Positions 7,640-22,363 of a stretch of DNA of 43,803 bases are shown here, one piece after another. Below the pieces are notes generated by a model, which was not told the origin of the DNA, did not search any database, and was given only the letters and a program-made list of their open reading frames with translations. The translations under genes and the position numbers were made by a program. The stretch comes from Saccoglossus kowalevskii (lineage: Eukaryota; Hemichordata; Enteropneusta; Harrimaniidae). Where the stretch lies: the NCBI RefSeq assembly GCF_000003605.2, contig NW_003153570.1:1-43803 (forward strand), in the 5' to 3' direction. Each line of letters opens with the position of its first letter. Position 1 is the stretch's first letter.

Positions 7640-10600
7640 ACCCCTCAGCTACAGTTAATATTTTGAGAAATAAAACAATTATTATGTGTAAACTTTAAAA
7701 TATTTAAAGATTTGTCTTCCTGATGTGACAATTGGCCATGACTTAGGGAGACAAATCTTAATGTACCCCTCAGCTGCAGTTAACAATTTGAGAAATAAAA
7801 CAATTAATAAGTGTAAACTTTGGAGTATATAAAGATTTGTCTTCCTGATGTGACAATTGGCCATGACTTAGGGAGACAAATCTTTATGTACCCCTCAGCT
7901 GCTGTTAATAATTTGAGAAATAAAACAATTATTAAGTGTAAACTTTGAAGTATATGAAGATTTGTCTCCCTGATGTGACAATTTGCCATGACTTAGGGAG
8001 ACAAATCTTTATGTACCCCTCAGCTGCTGTTAATAATTTGAGAAATAAAACAATTATTATGTGTAAACTTTAAAATATTTAAAGATTAGTCTCCCTGATG
8101 TGACAATTGGCCATGACTTAGGGGGACAAATCTTTATGCACCCTTCAGCTGCTGTTAATAATTTGAGAAATAAAACAATTATTAAGTGTAAACTTTGAAG
8201 TATATAAAGATTTGTCTCCCTGATGTGATAATTGGTCATGCCTTAGGGAGACAAATCTTTATGTACCCCTCAGCTACAGTTAATATTTTGAGAAATAAAA
8301 CAATTATTAAGTGTAAACTTTGGAGTATATAAAGATTTGTCTTCCTGATGTGACAATTGGCCATGACTTAGGGAGACAAATCTTTATGTACCCCTCAGCT
8401 ACAGTTATGAATTTGAGAGATAAAACAATTATTAAGTGTAAACTTTAAAATATTTAAAGATTTGTCTTCCTGAATTGACAATTGGCCATGACTTAGGGAG
8501 ACAAATCTTTATGTACCCCTCAGCTACAGTTAATATTTTGAGAAATAAAACAATTAATAAGTGTAAACTTTGGAGTATATAAAGATTTGTCTTCCTGATG
8601 TGACAATTGGCCATGACTTAGGGAGACAAATCTTTATGTACCCCTCAGCTACAGTTATGAATTTGAGAGATAAAACAATTATTAAGTGTAAACTTTAAAA
8701 TATTTAAAGATTTGTCTTCCTGAATTGACAATTGGCCATGACTTAGGGAGACAAATCTTTATGTACCCCTCAGCTACAGTTAATATTTTGAGAAATAAAA
8801 CAATTATTATGTGTAAACTTTAAAATATTTAAAGATTTGTCTTCCTGATGTGACAATTGGCCATGACTTAGGGAGACAAATCTTAATGTACCCCTCAGCT
8901 GCAGTTAACAATTTGAGAAATAAAACAATTAATAAGTGTAAACTTTGGAGTATATAAAGATTTGTCTTCCTGATGTGACAATTGGCCATGACTTAGGGAG
9001 ACAAATCTTTATGCACCCCTCAGCTGCTGTTAATAATTTGAGAAATAAAATAAATTATTAAGTGTAAACCTTGAAGTATATAAAGATTTGTCTCCCTGAT
9101 GTGATAATTGGTCATGCCTTAGGGAGACAAATCTTTATGTACCCCTCAGCTACAGTTAATATTTTGAGAAATAAAACAATTATTAAGTGTAAACTTTGGA
9201 GTATATAAAGATTTGTCTTCCTGATGTGACAATTGGCCATGACTTAGGGAGACAAATCTTTATGTACCCCTCAGCTACAGTTATGAATTTGAGAGATAAA
9301 ACAATTATTAAGTGTAAACTTTAAAATATTTAAAGATTTGTCTTCCTGAATTGACAATTGGCCATGACTTAGGGAGACAAATCTTTATGTACCCCTCAGC
9401 TACAGTTAATATTTTGAGAAATAAAACAATTATTATGTGTAAACTTTAAAATATTTAAAGATTTGTCTTCCTGATGTGACAATTGGTCATGCCTTAGGGA
9501 GACAAATCTTTATGTACCCCTCAGCTACAGTTAATATTTTGAGAAATAAAACAATTATTAAGTGTAAACTTTGGAGTATATAAAGATTTGTCTTCCTGAA
9601 GTGACAATTGGTCATGACTTAGGGGGACAAATCTTTATGTACCCCTCAGCTGCTGTTAATAATTTGAGAAATAAAACAATTATTATGTGTAAACTTTAAA
9701 ATATTTAAAGATTAGTCTCCCTGATGTGACAATTGGCCATGACTTAGGGAGACAAATCTTTATGTACCCCTCAGCTACAGTTAATAATTTGAGAGATAAA
9801 ACAATTATTAAGTGTAAACTTTGAAGTATATGAAGATTTGTCTCCCTGATGTGACAATTGGCCATGACTTAGGGGGACAAATCTTTATGTACCCCTCAGC
9901 TACAGTTATGAATTTGAGAAATAAAACAATTAATAAGTGCAAACTTTGAAGTATATATAGATTTGTCTCCCTGATGTGATAATTGGTCATGACTTAGGGA
10001 GACAAATCTTTATGTACCCCTCAGCTGCTGTTAATAATTTGAGAAATAAAACAATTATTAAGTGTAAACTTTGAAGTATATAAAGATTTGTCTCCCCAAT
10101 GTGACAATTGGCCATGTCTTAGGGAGACAAATCTTTATGTACCGCTCAGCTGCTGTTAATAATTTGAGAAATAAAACAATTATTATGTGTAAACTTTAAA
10201 ATATTTAAAGATTAGTCTCCCTGATGTGACAATTGGCCATGACTTAGGGGGACAAATCTTTATGCACCCCTCAGCTGCTGTTAATAATTTGAGAAATAAA
10301 ACAATTATTAAGTGTAAACTTTGAAGTATATAAAGATTTGTCTCCCTGATGTGATAATTGGTCATGACTTAGGGAGACAAATCTTTATGTACCCCTCAGC
10401 TGCTGTTAATAATTTGAGAAATAAAACAATTATTATGTGTAAACTTTAAAATATTTAAAGATTTGTCTCCCTGATGTGGCAATTGGTCATGACTTAGGGG
10501 GACAAATCTTTATGCACCCCTCAGCTGCTGTTAATAATTTGAGAAATAAAACAATTATTAAGTGTAAACTTTGAAGTATATAAAGATTAGTCTCCCTGAT

Positions 10601-10950
10601 GTGATAATTGGTCATGACTTAGGGAGACAAATCTTTATGTACCCCTCAGCTACAGTTATGAATTTTAGAGATAAAACAATTATTAAGTGTAAACTTTGGA
10701 GTATATAAAGATTTGTCTTCTGATGTGACAATTGGGCCATGACTTAGGGAGACAAATCTTTATGTACCCCTCAGCTACAGTTATGAATTTGAGAGATAAA
10801 ACAATTATTAAGTGTAAACTTTAAAATATTTAAAGATTTGTCTTCCTGAATTGACAATTGGCCATGACTTAGGGAGACAAATCTTTATGTACCCCTCAGC
10901 TACAGTTAATATTTTGAGAAATAAAACAATTATTAAGTGTAAACTTTGGA

Positions 10951-12389
10951 GTATTTAAAGATTAGTCTCCCTGATGTGACAATTGGCCATGACTTAGGGG
11001 GACAAATCTTTATGCACCCCTCAGCTGCTGTTAATAATTTGAGAAATAAAACAATTATTAAGTGTAAACTTTGAAGTATATAAAGATTTGTCTCCCTGAT
11101 GTGATAATTGGTCATGACTTAGGGAGACAAATCTTTATGTACCCCTCAGCTGCTGTTAATAATTTGAGAAATAAAACAATTATTATGTGTAAACTTTAAA
11201 ATATTTAAAGATTTGTCTCCCTGATGTGGCAATTGGTCATGACTTAGGGGGACAAATCTTTATGCACCCCTCAGCTGCTGTTAATAATTTGAGAAATAAA
11301 ACAATTATTAAGTGTAAACTTTGAAGTATATAAAGATTAGTCTCCCTGATGTGATAATTGGTCATGACTTAGGGAGACAAATCTTTATGTACCCCTCAGC
11401 TGCTGTTAATAATTTGAGAAATAAAACAATTATTATGTGTAAACTTTAAAATATTTAAAGATTTGTCTCCCTGATGTGACAATTGGTCATGACTTAGGGG
11501 GACAAATCTTTATGCACCCCTCAGCTGCTGTTAATAATTTGAGAAATAAAACAATTATTAAGTGTAAACTTTGAAGTATATAAAGATTTGTCTTCCTGAT
11601 GTGACAATTGGCCATGACTTAGGGAGACAAATCTTCATGTGCCCCTCAGCTGCTGTTAATAATTTGAGAAATAAAACAATTATTATGTGTAAACTTTAAA
11701 ATATTTAAAGATTAGTCTCCCTGATGTGACAATTGGCCATGACTTAGGGGGACAAATCTTTATGCACCCCTCAGCTGCTGTTAATAATTTGAGAAATAAA
11801 ACAATTATTAAGTGTAAACTTTGAAGTATATAAAGATTTGTCTCCCTGATGTGATAATTGGTCATGACTTAGGGAGACAAATCTTTATGTACCCCTCAGC
11901 TGCTGTTAATAATTTGAGAAATAAAACAATTATTATGTGTAAACTTTAAAATATTTAAAGATTTGTCTCCCTGATGTGACAATTGGTCATGACTTAGGGG
12001 GACAAATCTTTATGCACCCCTCAGCTGCTGTTAATAATTTGAGAAATAAAACAATTATTAAGTGTAAACTTCGAAGTATATAAAGATTAGTCTCCCTGAT
12101 GTGATAATTGGTCATGACTTAGGGAGACAAATCTTTATGTACCCCTCAGCTGCTGTTAATAATTTGAGAAATAAAACAATTATTATGTGTAAACTTTAAA
12201 ATATTTAAAGATTTGTCTCCCTGATGTGACAATTGGTCATGACTTAGGGGGACAAATCTTTATGCACCCCTCAGCTGCTGTTAATAATTTGAGAAATAAA
12301 ACAATTATTAAGTGTAAACTTTGAAGTATATAAAGATTGTCTTCCTGATGTGACAATTGGCCATGACTTAGGGAGACAAATCTTTATGT
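10951..12389 (+). repeat. Duplicated 11.5-monomer block, copy B
   Basis: Copy of 6201-7639 with the same rare markers at 11226, 11631, about 12069 and about 12335. Its left edge coincides with a chimeric module (TTGGAGTATTTAAAG at 10946-10960) that joins the GGAGTAT half of one monomer type to the TTTAAAG half of another, so the join is probably an exchange point. Confidence 0.88.
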
Positions 12390-14170
12390 GCCCCTCAGCT
12401 GCTGTTAATAATTTGAGAAATAAAACAATTATTATGTGTAAACTTTAAAATATTTAAAGATTAGTCTCCCTGATGTGACAATTGGCCATGACTTAGGGAG
12501 ACAAATCTTTATGCACCCCTCAGTTGCTGTTAATAATTTGAGAAATAAAACAATTATTAAGTGTAAACTTTGAAATATATAAAGATTTGTCTCCCTGATG
12601 TGATAATTGGTCATGACTTAGGGAGACAAATCTTTATGTACCCCTCAGCTACAGTTAATATTTTGAGAAATAAAACAATTATTAAGTGTAAACATTGCAG
12701 TATATAAAGATTTGTCTTCCTGAAGTGACAATTGGCCATGACTTAGGGAGACAAATCTTTATGTACCCCTCAGCTGCTGTTAATAATTTGAGAAATAAAA
12801 CAATTATTATGTGTAAACTTTAAAATATTTAAAGATTAGTCTCCCTGATGTGACAATTGGCCATGACTTAGGGAGACAAATCTTTATGTACCCCTCAGCT
12901 ACAGTTATGAATTTGAGAGATAAAACAATTATTAAGTGTAAACTTTAAAATATTTAAAGATTTGTCTTCCTGAATTGACAATTGGCCATGACTTAGGGAG
13001 ACAAATCTTTATGTACCCCTCAGCTACAGTTAATATTTTGAGAAATAAAACAATTATTAAGTGTAAACTTTGGAGTATATAAAGATTTGTCTTCCTGATG
13101 TGACAATTGGCCATGACTTAGGGAGACAAATCTTTATGTACCCCTCAGCTACAGTTATGAATTTGAGAGATAAAACAATTATTAAGTGTAAACTTTAAAA
13201 TATTTAAAGATTTGTCTTCCTGAATTGACAATTGGCCATGACTTAGGGAGACAAATTTTTATGTACCCCTCAGCTACAGTTAATATTTTGAGAAATAAAA
13301 CAATTATTATGTGTAAACTTTAAAATATTTAAAGATTTGTCTTCCTGAATTGACAATTGGCCATGACTTAGGGAGACAAATCTTTATGTACCCCTCAGCT
13401 ACAGTTATGAATTTGAGAGATAAAACAATTATTAAGTGTAAACTTTAAAATATTTAAAGATTTGTCTTCCTGAATTGACAATTGGCCATGACTTAGGGAG
13501 ACAAATTTTTATGTACCCCTCAGCTACAGTTAATATTTTGAGAAATAAAACAATTATTAAGTGTAAACTTTGGAGTATATAAAGATTTGTCTTCCTGATG
13601 TGACAATTGGCCATGACTTAGGGAGACAAATCTTTATGTACCCCTCAGCTACAGTTATGAATTTGAGAGATAAAACAATTATTAAGTGTAAACTTTGGAG
13701 TATATAAAGATTTGTTTCCCCGATGTGACAATTGGCCATGACTTAGGGAGACAAATCTTTATGTACCCCTCAGCTACAGTTAATATTTTGAAAAATAAAA
13801 CAATTATTAAGTGTAAACATTGGAGTATATAAAAGATTTGTCTTCCTGAAGTGACAATTGGCCATGACTTAGGGAGACAAATCTTTATGTACCCCTCAGC
13901 TGCTGTTAATAATTTGAGAAATAAAACAATTATTAAGTGTAAACTTTGAAGTATATGAAGATTTGTCTCCCTGATGTGACAATTGGCCATGACTTAGGGA
14001 GACAAATCTTTATGTACCCCTCAGCTGCTGTTAATAATTTGAGAAATAAAACAATTATTATGTGTCAACTCTAAAATATTTAAAGATTAGTCTCCCTGAT
14101 GTGACAATTGGCCATGACTTAGGGGGACAAATCTTTATGCACCCCTCAGCTGCCGTTAATAATTTGAGAA

Positions 14171-14215
14171 ATAAAATAAATTATTAAGTGTAAACCTTGA
14201 AGTATATAAAGATTT
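14171..14215 (+). repeat. 126-bp monomer subfamily (representative site)
   Basis: Most monomers have AAATAAAACAATTATTAAG. A minority read AAATAAAATAAATTATTAAG (or ATAAATGATTAAG), one base longer, always followed by TAAACCTTGAAG instead of TAAACTTTGAAG. I see about 14 copies, near 9046, 14174, 15174, 21421, 23549, 24049, 28679, 29429, 29689, 30558, 31060, 41812, 42188 and 42816. The TGATT form is at 15174, 29689, 30558, 41812 and 42188. The linked changes mark a distinct subfamily spread through the right-hand 35 kb and absent from the first 9 kb. Confidence 0.8.
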
Positions 14216-17200
14216 GTCTCCCTGATGTGATAATTGGTCATGCCTTAGGGAGACAAATCTTTATGTACCCCTCAGCTACAGTTAATATTTTGAGAAATAA
14301 AACAATTATTAAGTGTAAACTTTGGAGTATATAAAGATTTGTCTTCCTGATGTGACAATTGGCCATGACTTAGGGAGACAAATCTTTATGTACCCCTCAG
14401 CTACAGTATGAATTTGAGAAATAAAACAATTAATAAGTGCAAACTTTGAAGTATATAAAGATTTGTCTCCCTGATGTGATAATTGGTCATGACTTAGGGA
14501 GACAAATCTTTATGTACCCCTCAGCTGCTGTTAATAATTTGAGAAATAAAACAATTATTAAGTGTAAACTTTGAAGTATATAAAGATTTGTCTCCCCAAT
14601 GTGACAATTGGCCATGTCTTAGGGAGACAAATCTTTATGTACCGCTCAGCTGCTGTTAATAATTTGAGAAATAAAACAATTATTATGTGTAAACTTTAAA
14701 ATATTTAAAGATTAGTCTCCCTGATGTGACAATTGGCCATGACTTAGGGGGACAAATCTTTATGCACCCCTCAGCTGCTGTTAATAATTTGAGAAATAAA
14801 ACAATTATTAAGTGTAAACTTTGAAGTATATAAAGATTTGTCTCCCTGATGTGATAATTGGTCATGACTTAGGGAGACAAATCTTTATGTACCCCTCAGC
14901 TACAGTTAATATTTTGAGAAATAAAACAATTATTAAGTGTAAACATTGCAGTATATAAAGATTTGTCTTCCTGAAGTGACAATTGGCCATGACTTAGGGA
15001 GACAAATCTTTATGTACCCCTCAGCTGCTGTTAATAATTTGAGAAATAAAACAATTATTAAGTGTAAACTTTAAAATATTTAAAGATTAGTCTCCCTGAT
15101 GTGACAATTGGCCATGACTTAGGGGGACAAATCTTTATGCACCCCTCAGCTGCTGTTAATAATTTGAGAAATAAAATAAATGATTAAGTGTAAACCTTGA
15201 AGTATATAAAGATTTGTCTCCCTGATGTGATAATTGGTCATGACTTAGGGAGACAAATCTTTATGTACCCCTCAGCTACAGTTAATATTTTGAGAAATAA
15301 AACAATTATTAAGTGTAAACTTTGGAGTATATAAAGATTTGTCTTCCTGAAGTGACAATTGGTCATGACTTAGGGGGACAAATCTTTATGTACCCCTCAG
15401 CTGCTGTTAATAATTTGAGAAATAAAACAATTATTATGTGTAAACTTTAAAATATTTAAAGATTAGTCTCCCTGATGTGACAATTGGCCATGACTTAGGG
15501 GGACAAATCTTTATGCACCCCTCAGCTGCTGTTAATAATTTGAGAAATAAAACAATTATTAAGTGTAAACTTTGGAGTATATAAAGATTAGTCTCCCTGA
15601 TGTGACAATTGGCCATGACTTAGGGGGACAAATCTTTATGCACCCTTCAGCTGCTGTTAATAATTTGAGAAATAAAACAATTATTAAGTGTAAACTTTGA
15701 AGTATATAAAGATTTGTCTTCCTGATGTGACAATTGGCCATGACTTAGGGAGACAAATCTGTATGTACCCCTCAGCTACAGTTAATAATTTGAGAGATAA
15801 AACAATTATTAAGTGTAAACTTTGAAGTATATGAAGATTTGTCTCCCTGATGTGACAATTGGCCATGACTTAGGGAGACAAATCTTAATGTACCCCTCAG
15901 CTACAGTTATGAATTTGAGAGATAAAACAATTATTAAGTGTAAACTTTGGAGTATATAAAGATTTGTCTTCCTGATGTGACAATTGGCCATGACTTAGGG
16001 AGACAAATCTTTATGTACCCCTCAGCTACAGTTATGAATTTGAGAGATAAAACAATTATTAAGTGTAAACTTTAAAATATTTAAAGATTTGTCTTCCTGA
16101 ATTGACAATTGGCCATGACTTAGGGAGACAAATCTTTATGTACCCCTCAGCTACAGTTAATATTTTGAGAAATAAAACAATTATTAAGTGTAAACTTTGG
16201 AGTATATAAAGATTTGTCTTCCTGATGTGACAATTGGCCATGACTTAGGGAGACAAATCTTTATGTACCCCTCAGCTACAGTTATGAATTTGAGAGATAA
16301 AACAATTATTAAGTGTAAACTTTAAAATATTTAAAGATTTGTCTTCCTGAATTGACAATTGGCCATGACTTAGGGAGACAAATCTTTATGTACCCCTCAG
16401 CTACAGTTAATATTTTGAGAAATAAAACAATTATTATGTGTAAACTTTAAAATATTTAAAGATTTGTCTTCCTGATGTGACAATTGGCCATGACTTAGGG
16501 AGACAAATCTTAATGTACCCCTCAGCTGCAGTTAACAATTTGAGAAATAAAACAATTAATAAGTGTAAACTTTGGAGTATATAAAGATTTGTCTTCCTGA
16601 TGTGACAATTGGCCATGACTTAGGGAGACAAATCTTTATGTACCCCTCAGCTACAGTTATGAATTTGAGAGATAAAACAATTATTAATGTGTAAACTTTA
16701 AAATATTTAAAGATTTGTTTCCCCGATGTGACAATTGGCCATGACTTAGGGAGACAAATCTTTATGTACCCCTCAGCTACAGTTATGAATTTGAGAGATA
16801 AAACAATTATTAAGTGTAAACTTTGGAGTATATAAAGATTTGTTTCCCCGATGTGACAATTGGCCATGACTTAGGGAGACAAATCTTTATGTACCCCTCA
16901 GCTACAGTTATGAATTTGAGAGATAAAACAATTATTAAGTGTAAACTTTGGAGTATATAAAGATTTGTTTCCCCGATGTGACAATTGGCCATGACTTAGG
17001 GAGACAAATCTTTATGTACCCCTCAGCTACAGTTAATATTTTGAGAAATAAAACAATTATTAAGTGTAAACATTGGAGTATATAAAGATTTGTCTTCCTG
17101 AAGTGACAATTGGCCATGACTTAGGGAGACAAATCTTTATGTACCCCTCAGCTGCTGTTAATAATTTGAGAAATAAAACAATTATTAAGTGTAAACTTTG

Positions 17201-18719
17201 AAGTATATAAAGATTTGTCTCCCCAATGTGACAATTGGCCATGTCTTAGGGAGACAAATCTTTATGTACCGCTCAGCTGCTGTTAATAATTTGAGAAATA
17301 AAACAATTATTATGTGTAAACTTTAAAATATTTAAAGATTAGTCTCCCTGATGTGACAATTGGCCATGACTTAGGGGGACAAATCTTTATGCACCCCTCA
17401 GCTGCTGTTAATAATTTGAGAAATAAAACAATTATTATGTGTAAACTTTAAAATATTTAAAGATTTGTCTCCCTGATGTGACAATTGGTCATGACTTAGG
17501 GGGACAAATCTTTATGCACCCCTCAGCTGCTGTTAATAATTTGAGAAATAAAACAATTATTAAGTGTAAACTTCGAAGTATATAAAGATTAGTCTCCCTG
17601 ATGTGATAATTGGTCATGACTTAGGGAGACAAATCTTTATGTACCCCTCAGCTGCTGTTAATAATTTGAGAAATAAAACAATTATTAAGTGTAAACTTTG
17701 AAGTATATGAAGATTTGTCTCCCTGATGTGACAATTTGCCATGACTTAGGGAGACAAATCTTTATGTACCCCTCAGCTGCTGTTAATAATTTGAGAAATA
17801 AAACAATTATTATGTGTAAACTTTAAAATATTTAAAGATTAGTCTCCCTGATGTGACAATTGGCCATGACTTAGGGAGACAAATCTTTATGTACCCCTCA
17901 GCTACAGTTATGAATTTGAGAAATAAAACAATTAATAAGTGCAAACTTTGAAGTATATAAAGATTTGTCTCCCTGATGTGATAATTGGTCATGACTTAGG
18001 GAGACAAATCTTTATGTACCCCTCAGCTGCTGTTAATAATTTGAGAAATAAAACAATTATTAAGTGTAAACTTTGAAGTATATAAAGATTTGTCTCCCCA
18101 ATGTGACAATTGGCCATGTCTTAGGGAGACAAATCTTTATGTACCGCTCAGCTGCTGTTAATAATTTGAGAAATAAAACAATTATTATGTGTAAACTTTA
18201 AAATATTTAAAGATTAGTCTCCCTGATGTGACAATTGGCCATGACTTAGGGGGACAAATCTTTATGCACCCCTCAGCTGCTGTTAATAATTTGAGAAATA
18301 AAACAATTATTAAGTGTAAACTTTGAAGTATATAAAGATTTGTCTTCCTGATGTGACAATTGGCCATGACTTAGGGAGACAAATCTTTATGTACCCCTCA
18401 GCTGCTGTTAATAATTTGAGAAATAAAACAATTATTAAGTGTAAACTTTGAAGTATATGAAGATTTGTCTCCCTGATGTGACAATTTGCCATGACTTAGG
18501 GAGACAAATCTTTATGTACCCCTCAGCTACAGTTATGAATTTGAGAGATAAAACAATTATTAAGTGTAAACTTTGGAGTATATAAAGATTTGTTTCCCCG
18601 ATGTGACAATTGGCCATGACTTAGGGAGACAAATCTTTATGTACCCCTCAGCTACAGTTAATAATTTGAGAAATAAAACAATTATTAAGTGTAAACTTTG
18701 AAGTATATGAAGATTTGTC

Positions 18720-18930
18720 TCCCTGATGTGACATTTGCCATGACTTAGGAGACAATCTTTATGTACCCTCAGCTGCTGTTAATAATTTGAGAAAATAAAA
18801 ACAATTATTATGTGTAAACTTTAAATATTTAAAGATTAGTCTCCTGATGTGACAATTGGCCATGACTTAGGGGGACAAATCTTTATGCACCCCTCAGCTG
18901 CTGTTAATATTTGAGAAATAAAACAATTAT
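18720..18930 (+). other. Indel-dense stretch of satellite, probable consensus error
   Basis: Single-base losses or gains in ACATTTGCC, CTTAGGAGACAATC, GTACCCTCAG, GAAAATAAAAACAA, TTTAAATATTT, TCTCCTGATG and GTTAATATTTGAG fall within two monomers, whereas flanking monomers are clean. Confidence 0.65.
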
Positions 18931-21420
18931 TAAGTGTAAACTTTGGAGTATATAAAGATTTGTCTTCCTGATGTGACAATTGGCCATGACTTAGGGAGAC
19001 AAATCTTTATGTACCCCTCAGCTGCAGTTAACAATTTGAGAAATAAAACAATTATTAAGTGTAAACTTTGGAGTATATAAAGATTTGTCTTCCTGATGTG
19101 ACAATTGGCCATGACTTAGGGAGACAAATCTTTATGTACCCCTCAGCTACAGTTAATAATTTGAGAGATAAAACAATTATTAAGTGTAAACTTTGAAGTA
19201 TATGAAGATTTGTCTCCCTGATGTGACAATTGGCCATGACTTAGGGGGACAAATCTTTATGCACCCCTCAGCTGCTGTTAATAATTTGAGAAATAAAACA
19301 ATTATTAAGTGTAAACTTTGAAGTATATAAAGATTTGTCTCCCTGATGTGATAATTGGTCATGACTTAGGGAGACAAATCTTTATGTACCCCTCAGCTGC
19401 TGTTAATAATTTGAGAAATAAAACAATTATTAAGTATAAACTTTGGAGTATATAAAGATTTGTCTTCCTGAAGTGACAATTGGTCATGACTTAGGGGGAC
19501 AAATCTTTATGTACCCCTCAGCTGCTGTTAATAATTTGAGAAATAAAACAATTATTATGTGTAAACTTTAAAATATTTAAAGATTAGTCTCCCTGATGTG
19601 ACAATTGGCCATGACTTAGGGGGACAAATCTTTATGCACCCCTCAGCTACAGTTAATATTTTGAGAAATAAAACAATTATTATGTGTAAACTTTAAAATA
19701 TTTAAAGATTTGTCTTCCTGATGTGACAATTGGCCATGACTTAGGGAGACAAATCTTAATGTACCCCTCAGCTGCAGTTAACAATTTGAGAAATAAAACA
19801 ATTATTATGTGTAAACTTTAAAATATTTAAAGATTAGTCTTCCTGATGTGACAATTGGCCATGACTTAGGGAGACAAATCTTTATGTACCCCTCAGCTGC
19901 AGTTAACAATTTGAGAAATAAAACAATTATTAAGTGTAAACTTTGGAGTATATAAAGATTTGTCTTCCTGATGTGACAATTGGCCATGACTTAGGGAGAC
20001 AAATCTTTATGTACCCCTCAGCTACAGTTATGAATTTGAGAGATAAAACAATTATTAAGTGTAAACTTTAAAATATTTAAAGATTTGTCTTCCTGAATTG
20101 ACAATTGGCCATGACTTAGGGAGACAAATCTTTATGTACCCCTCAGCTACAGTTAATATTTTGAGAAATAAAACAATTATTATGTGTAAACTTTAAAATA
20201 TTTAAAGATTTGTCTTCCTGATGTGACAATTGGCCATGACTTAGGGAGACAAATCTTAATGTACCCCTCAGCTGCAGTTAACAATTTGAGAAATAAAACA
20301 ATTAATAAGTGTAAACTTTGGAGTATATAAAGATTTGTCTTCCTGATGTGACAATTGGCCATGACTTAGGGAGACAAATCTTTATGTACCCCTCAGCTGC
20401 TGTTAATAATTTGAGAAATAAAACAATTATTAAGTGTAAACTTTGAAGTATATAAAGATTTGTCTCCCTGATGTGATAATTGGTCATGACTTAGGGGGAC
20501 AAATCTTTATGTACCCCTCAGCTACAGTTATGAATTTTAGAGATAAAACAATTATTAAGTGTAAACTTTGGAGTATATAAAGATTTGTCTTCCTGATGTG
20601 ACAATTGGCCATGACTTAGGGAGACAAATCTTTATGTACCCCTCAGCTACAGTTATGAATTTGAGAGATAAAACAATTATTAAGTGTAAACTTTAAAATA
20701 TTTAAAGATTTGTCTTCCTGAATTGACAATTGGCCATGACTTAGGGAGACAAATCTTTATGTACCCCTCAGCTACAGTTAATATTTTGAGAAATAAAACA
20801 ATTATTAAGTGTAAACTTTGGAGTATATAAAGATTTGTCTTCCTGATGTGACAATTGGCCATGACTTAGGGAGAAAAATCTTTATGTACCCCTCAGCTAC
20901 AGTTATGAATTTGAGAGATAAAACAATTATTAAGTGTAAACTTTAAAATATTTAAAGATTTGTCTCCCTGATGTGACAATTTGCCATGACTTAGGGAGAC
21001 AAATCTTTATGTACCCCTCAGCTGCTGTTAATAATTTGAGAAATAAAACAATTATTATGTGTAAACTTTAAAATATTTAAAGATTAGTCTCCCTGATGTG
21101 ACAATTGGCCATGACTTAGGGAGACAAATCTTTATGTACCCCTCAGCTACAGTTATGAATTTGAGAAATAAAACAATTAATAAGTGCAAACTTTGAAGTA
21201 TATAAAGATTTGTCTCCCTGATGTGATAATTGGTCATGACTTAGGGAGACAAATCTTTATGTACCCCTCAGCTGCTGTTAATAATTTGAGAAATAAAACA
21301 ATTATTATGTGTAAACTTTAAAATATTTAAAGATTAGTCTCCCTGATGTGACAATTGGCCATGACTTAGGGGGACAAATCTTTATGCACCCCTCAGCTGC
21401 TGTTAATAATTTGAGAAATA

Positions 21421-22363
21421 AAATAAATTATTAAGTGTAAACCTTGAAGTATATAAAGATTTGTCTCCCTGATGTGATAATTGGTCATGCCTTAGGGAGA
21501 CAAATCTTTATGTACCCCTCAGCTACAGTTAATATTTTGAGAAATAAAACAATTATTAAGTGTAAACTTTGGAGTATATAAAGATTTGTCTTCCTGAAGT
21601 GACAATTGGTCATGACTTAGGGGGACAAATCTTTATGTACCCCTCAGCTGCTGTTAATAATTTGAGAAATAAAACAATTATTATGTGTAAACTTTAAAAT
21701 ATTTAAAGATTAGTCTCCCTGATGTGACAATTGGCCATGACTTAGGGAGACAAATCTTTATGTACCCCTCAGCTACAGTTAATAATTTGAGAGATAAAAC
21801 AATTATTAAGTGTAAACTTTGAAGTATATGAAGATTTGTCTCCCTGATGTGACAATTGGCCATGACTTAGGGGGACAAATCTTTATGTACCCCTCAGCTA
21901 CAGTTATGAATTTGAGAAATAAAACAATTAATAAGTGCAAACTTTGAAGTATATAAAGATTTGTCTCCCTGATGTGATAATTGGTCATGACTTAGGGGGA
22001 CAAATCTTTATGTACCCCTCAGCTACAGTTATGAATTTTAGAGATAAAACAATTATTAAGTGTAAACTTTGGAGTATATAAAGATTTGTCTTCCTGATGT
22101 GACAATTGGCCATGACTTAGGGAGACAAATCTTTATGTACCCCTCAGCTACAGTTATGAATTTGAGAGATAAAACAATTATTAAGTGTAAACTTTAAAAT
22201 ATTTAAAGATTTGTCTTCCTGAATTGACAATTGGCCATGACTTAGGGAGACAAATCTTTATGTACCCCTCAGCTACAGTTAATATTTTGAGAAATAAAAC
22301 AATTATTAAGTGTAAACTTTGGAGTATATAAAGATTTGTCTTCCTGATGTGACAATTGGCCAT
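21421..22363 (+). repeat. Duplicated block with 126-bp variant monomer, copy 1
   Basis: Matches 24049-25116 at an offset of 2628 bp up to about 22012 and 2753 bp thereafter; the difference is exactly 125 bp, one monomer present only in the second copy. Related arrangements occur near 9041-10000, 34068-34375 and 35817-36300. Confidence 0.8.

Noticed and set aside
13682-13990. ~102-codon minus-strand frames (also 16556-16867 and 23056-23364)
   Set aside because: Single-base indels join the repeat peptide of neighbouring monomers; no independent coding signal.
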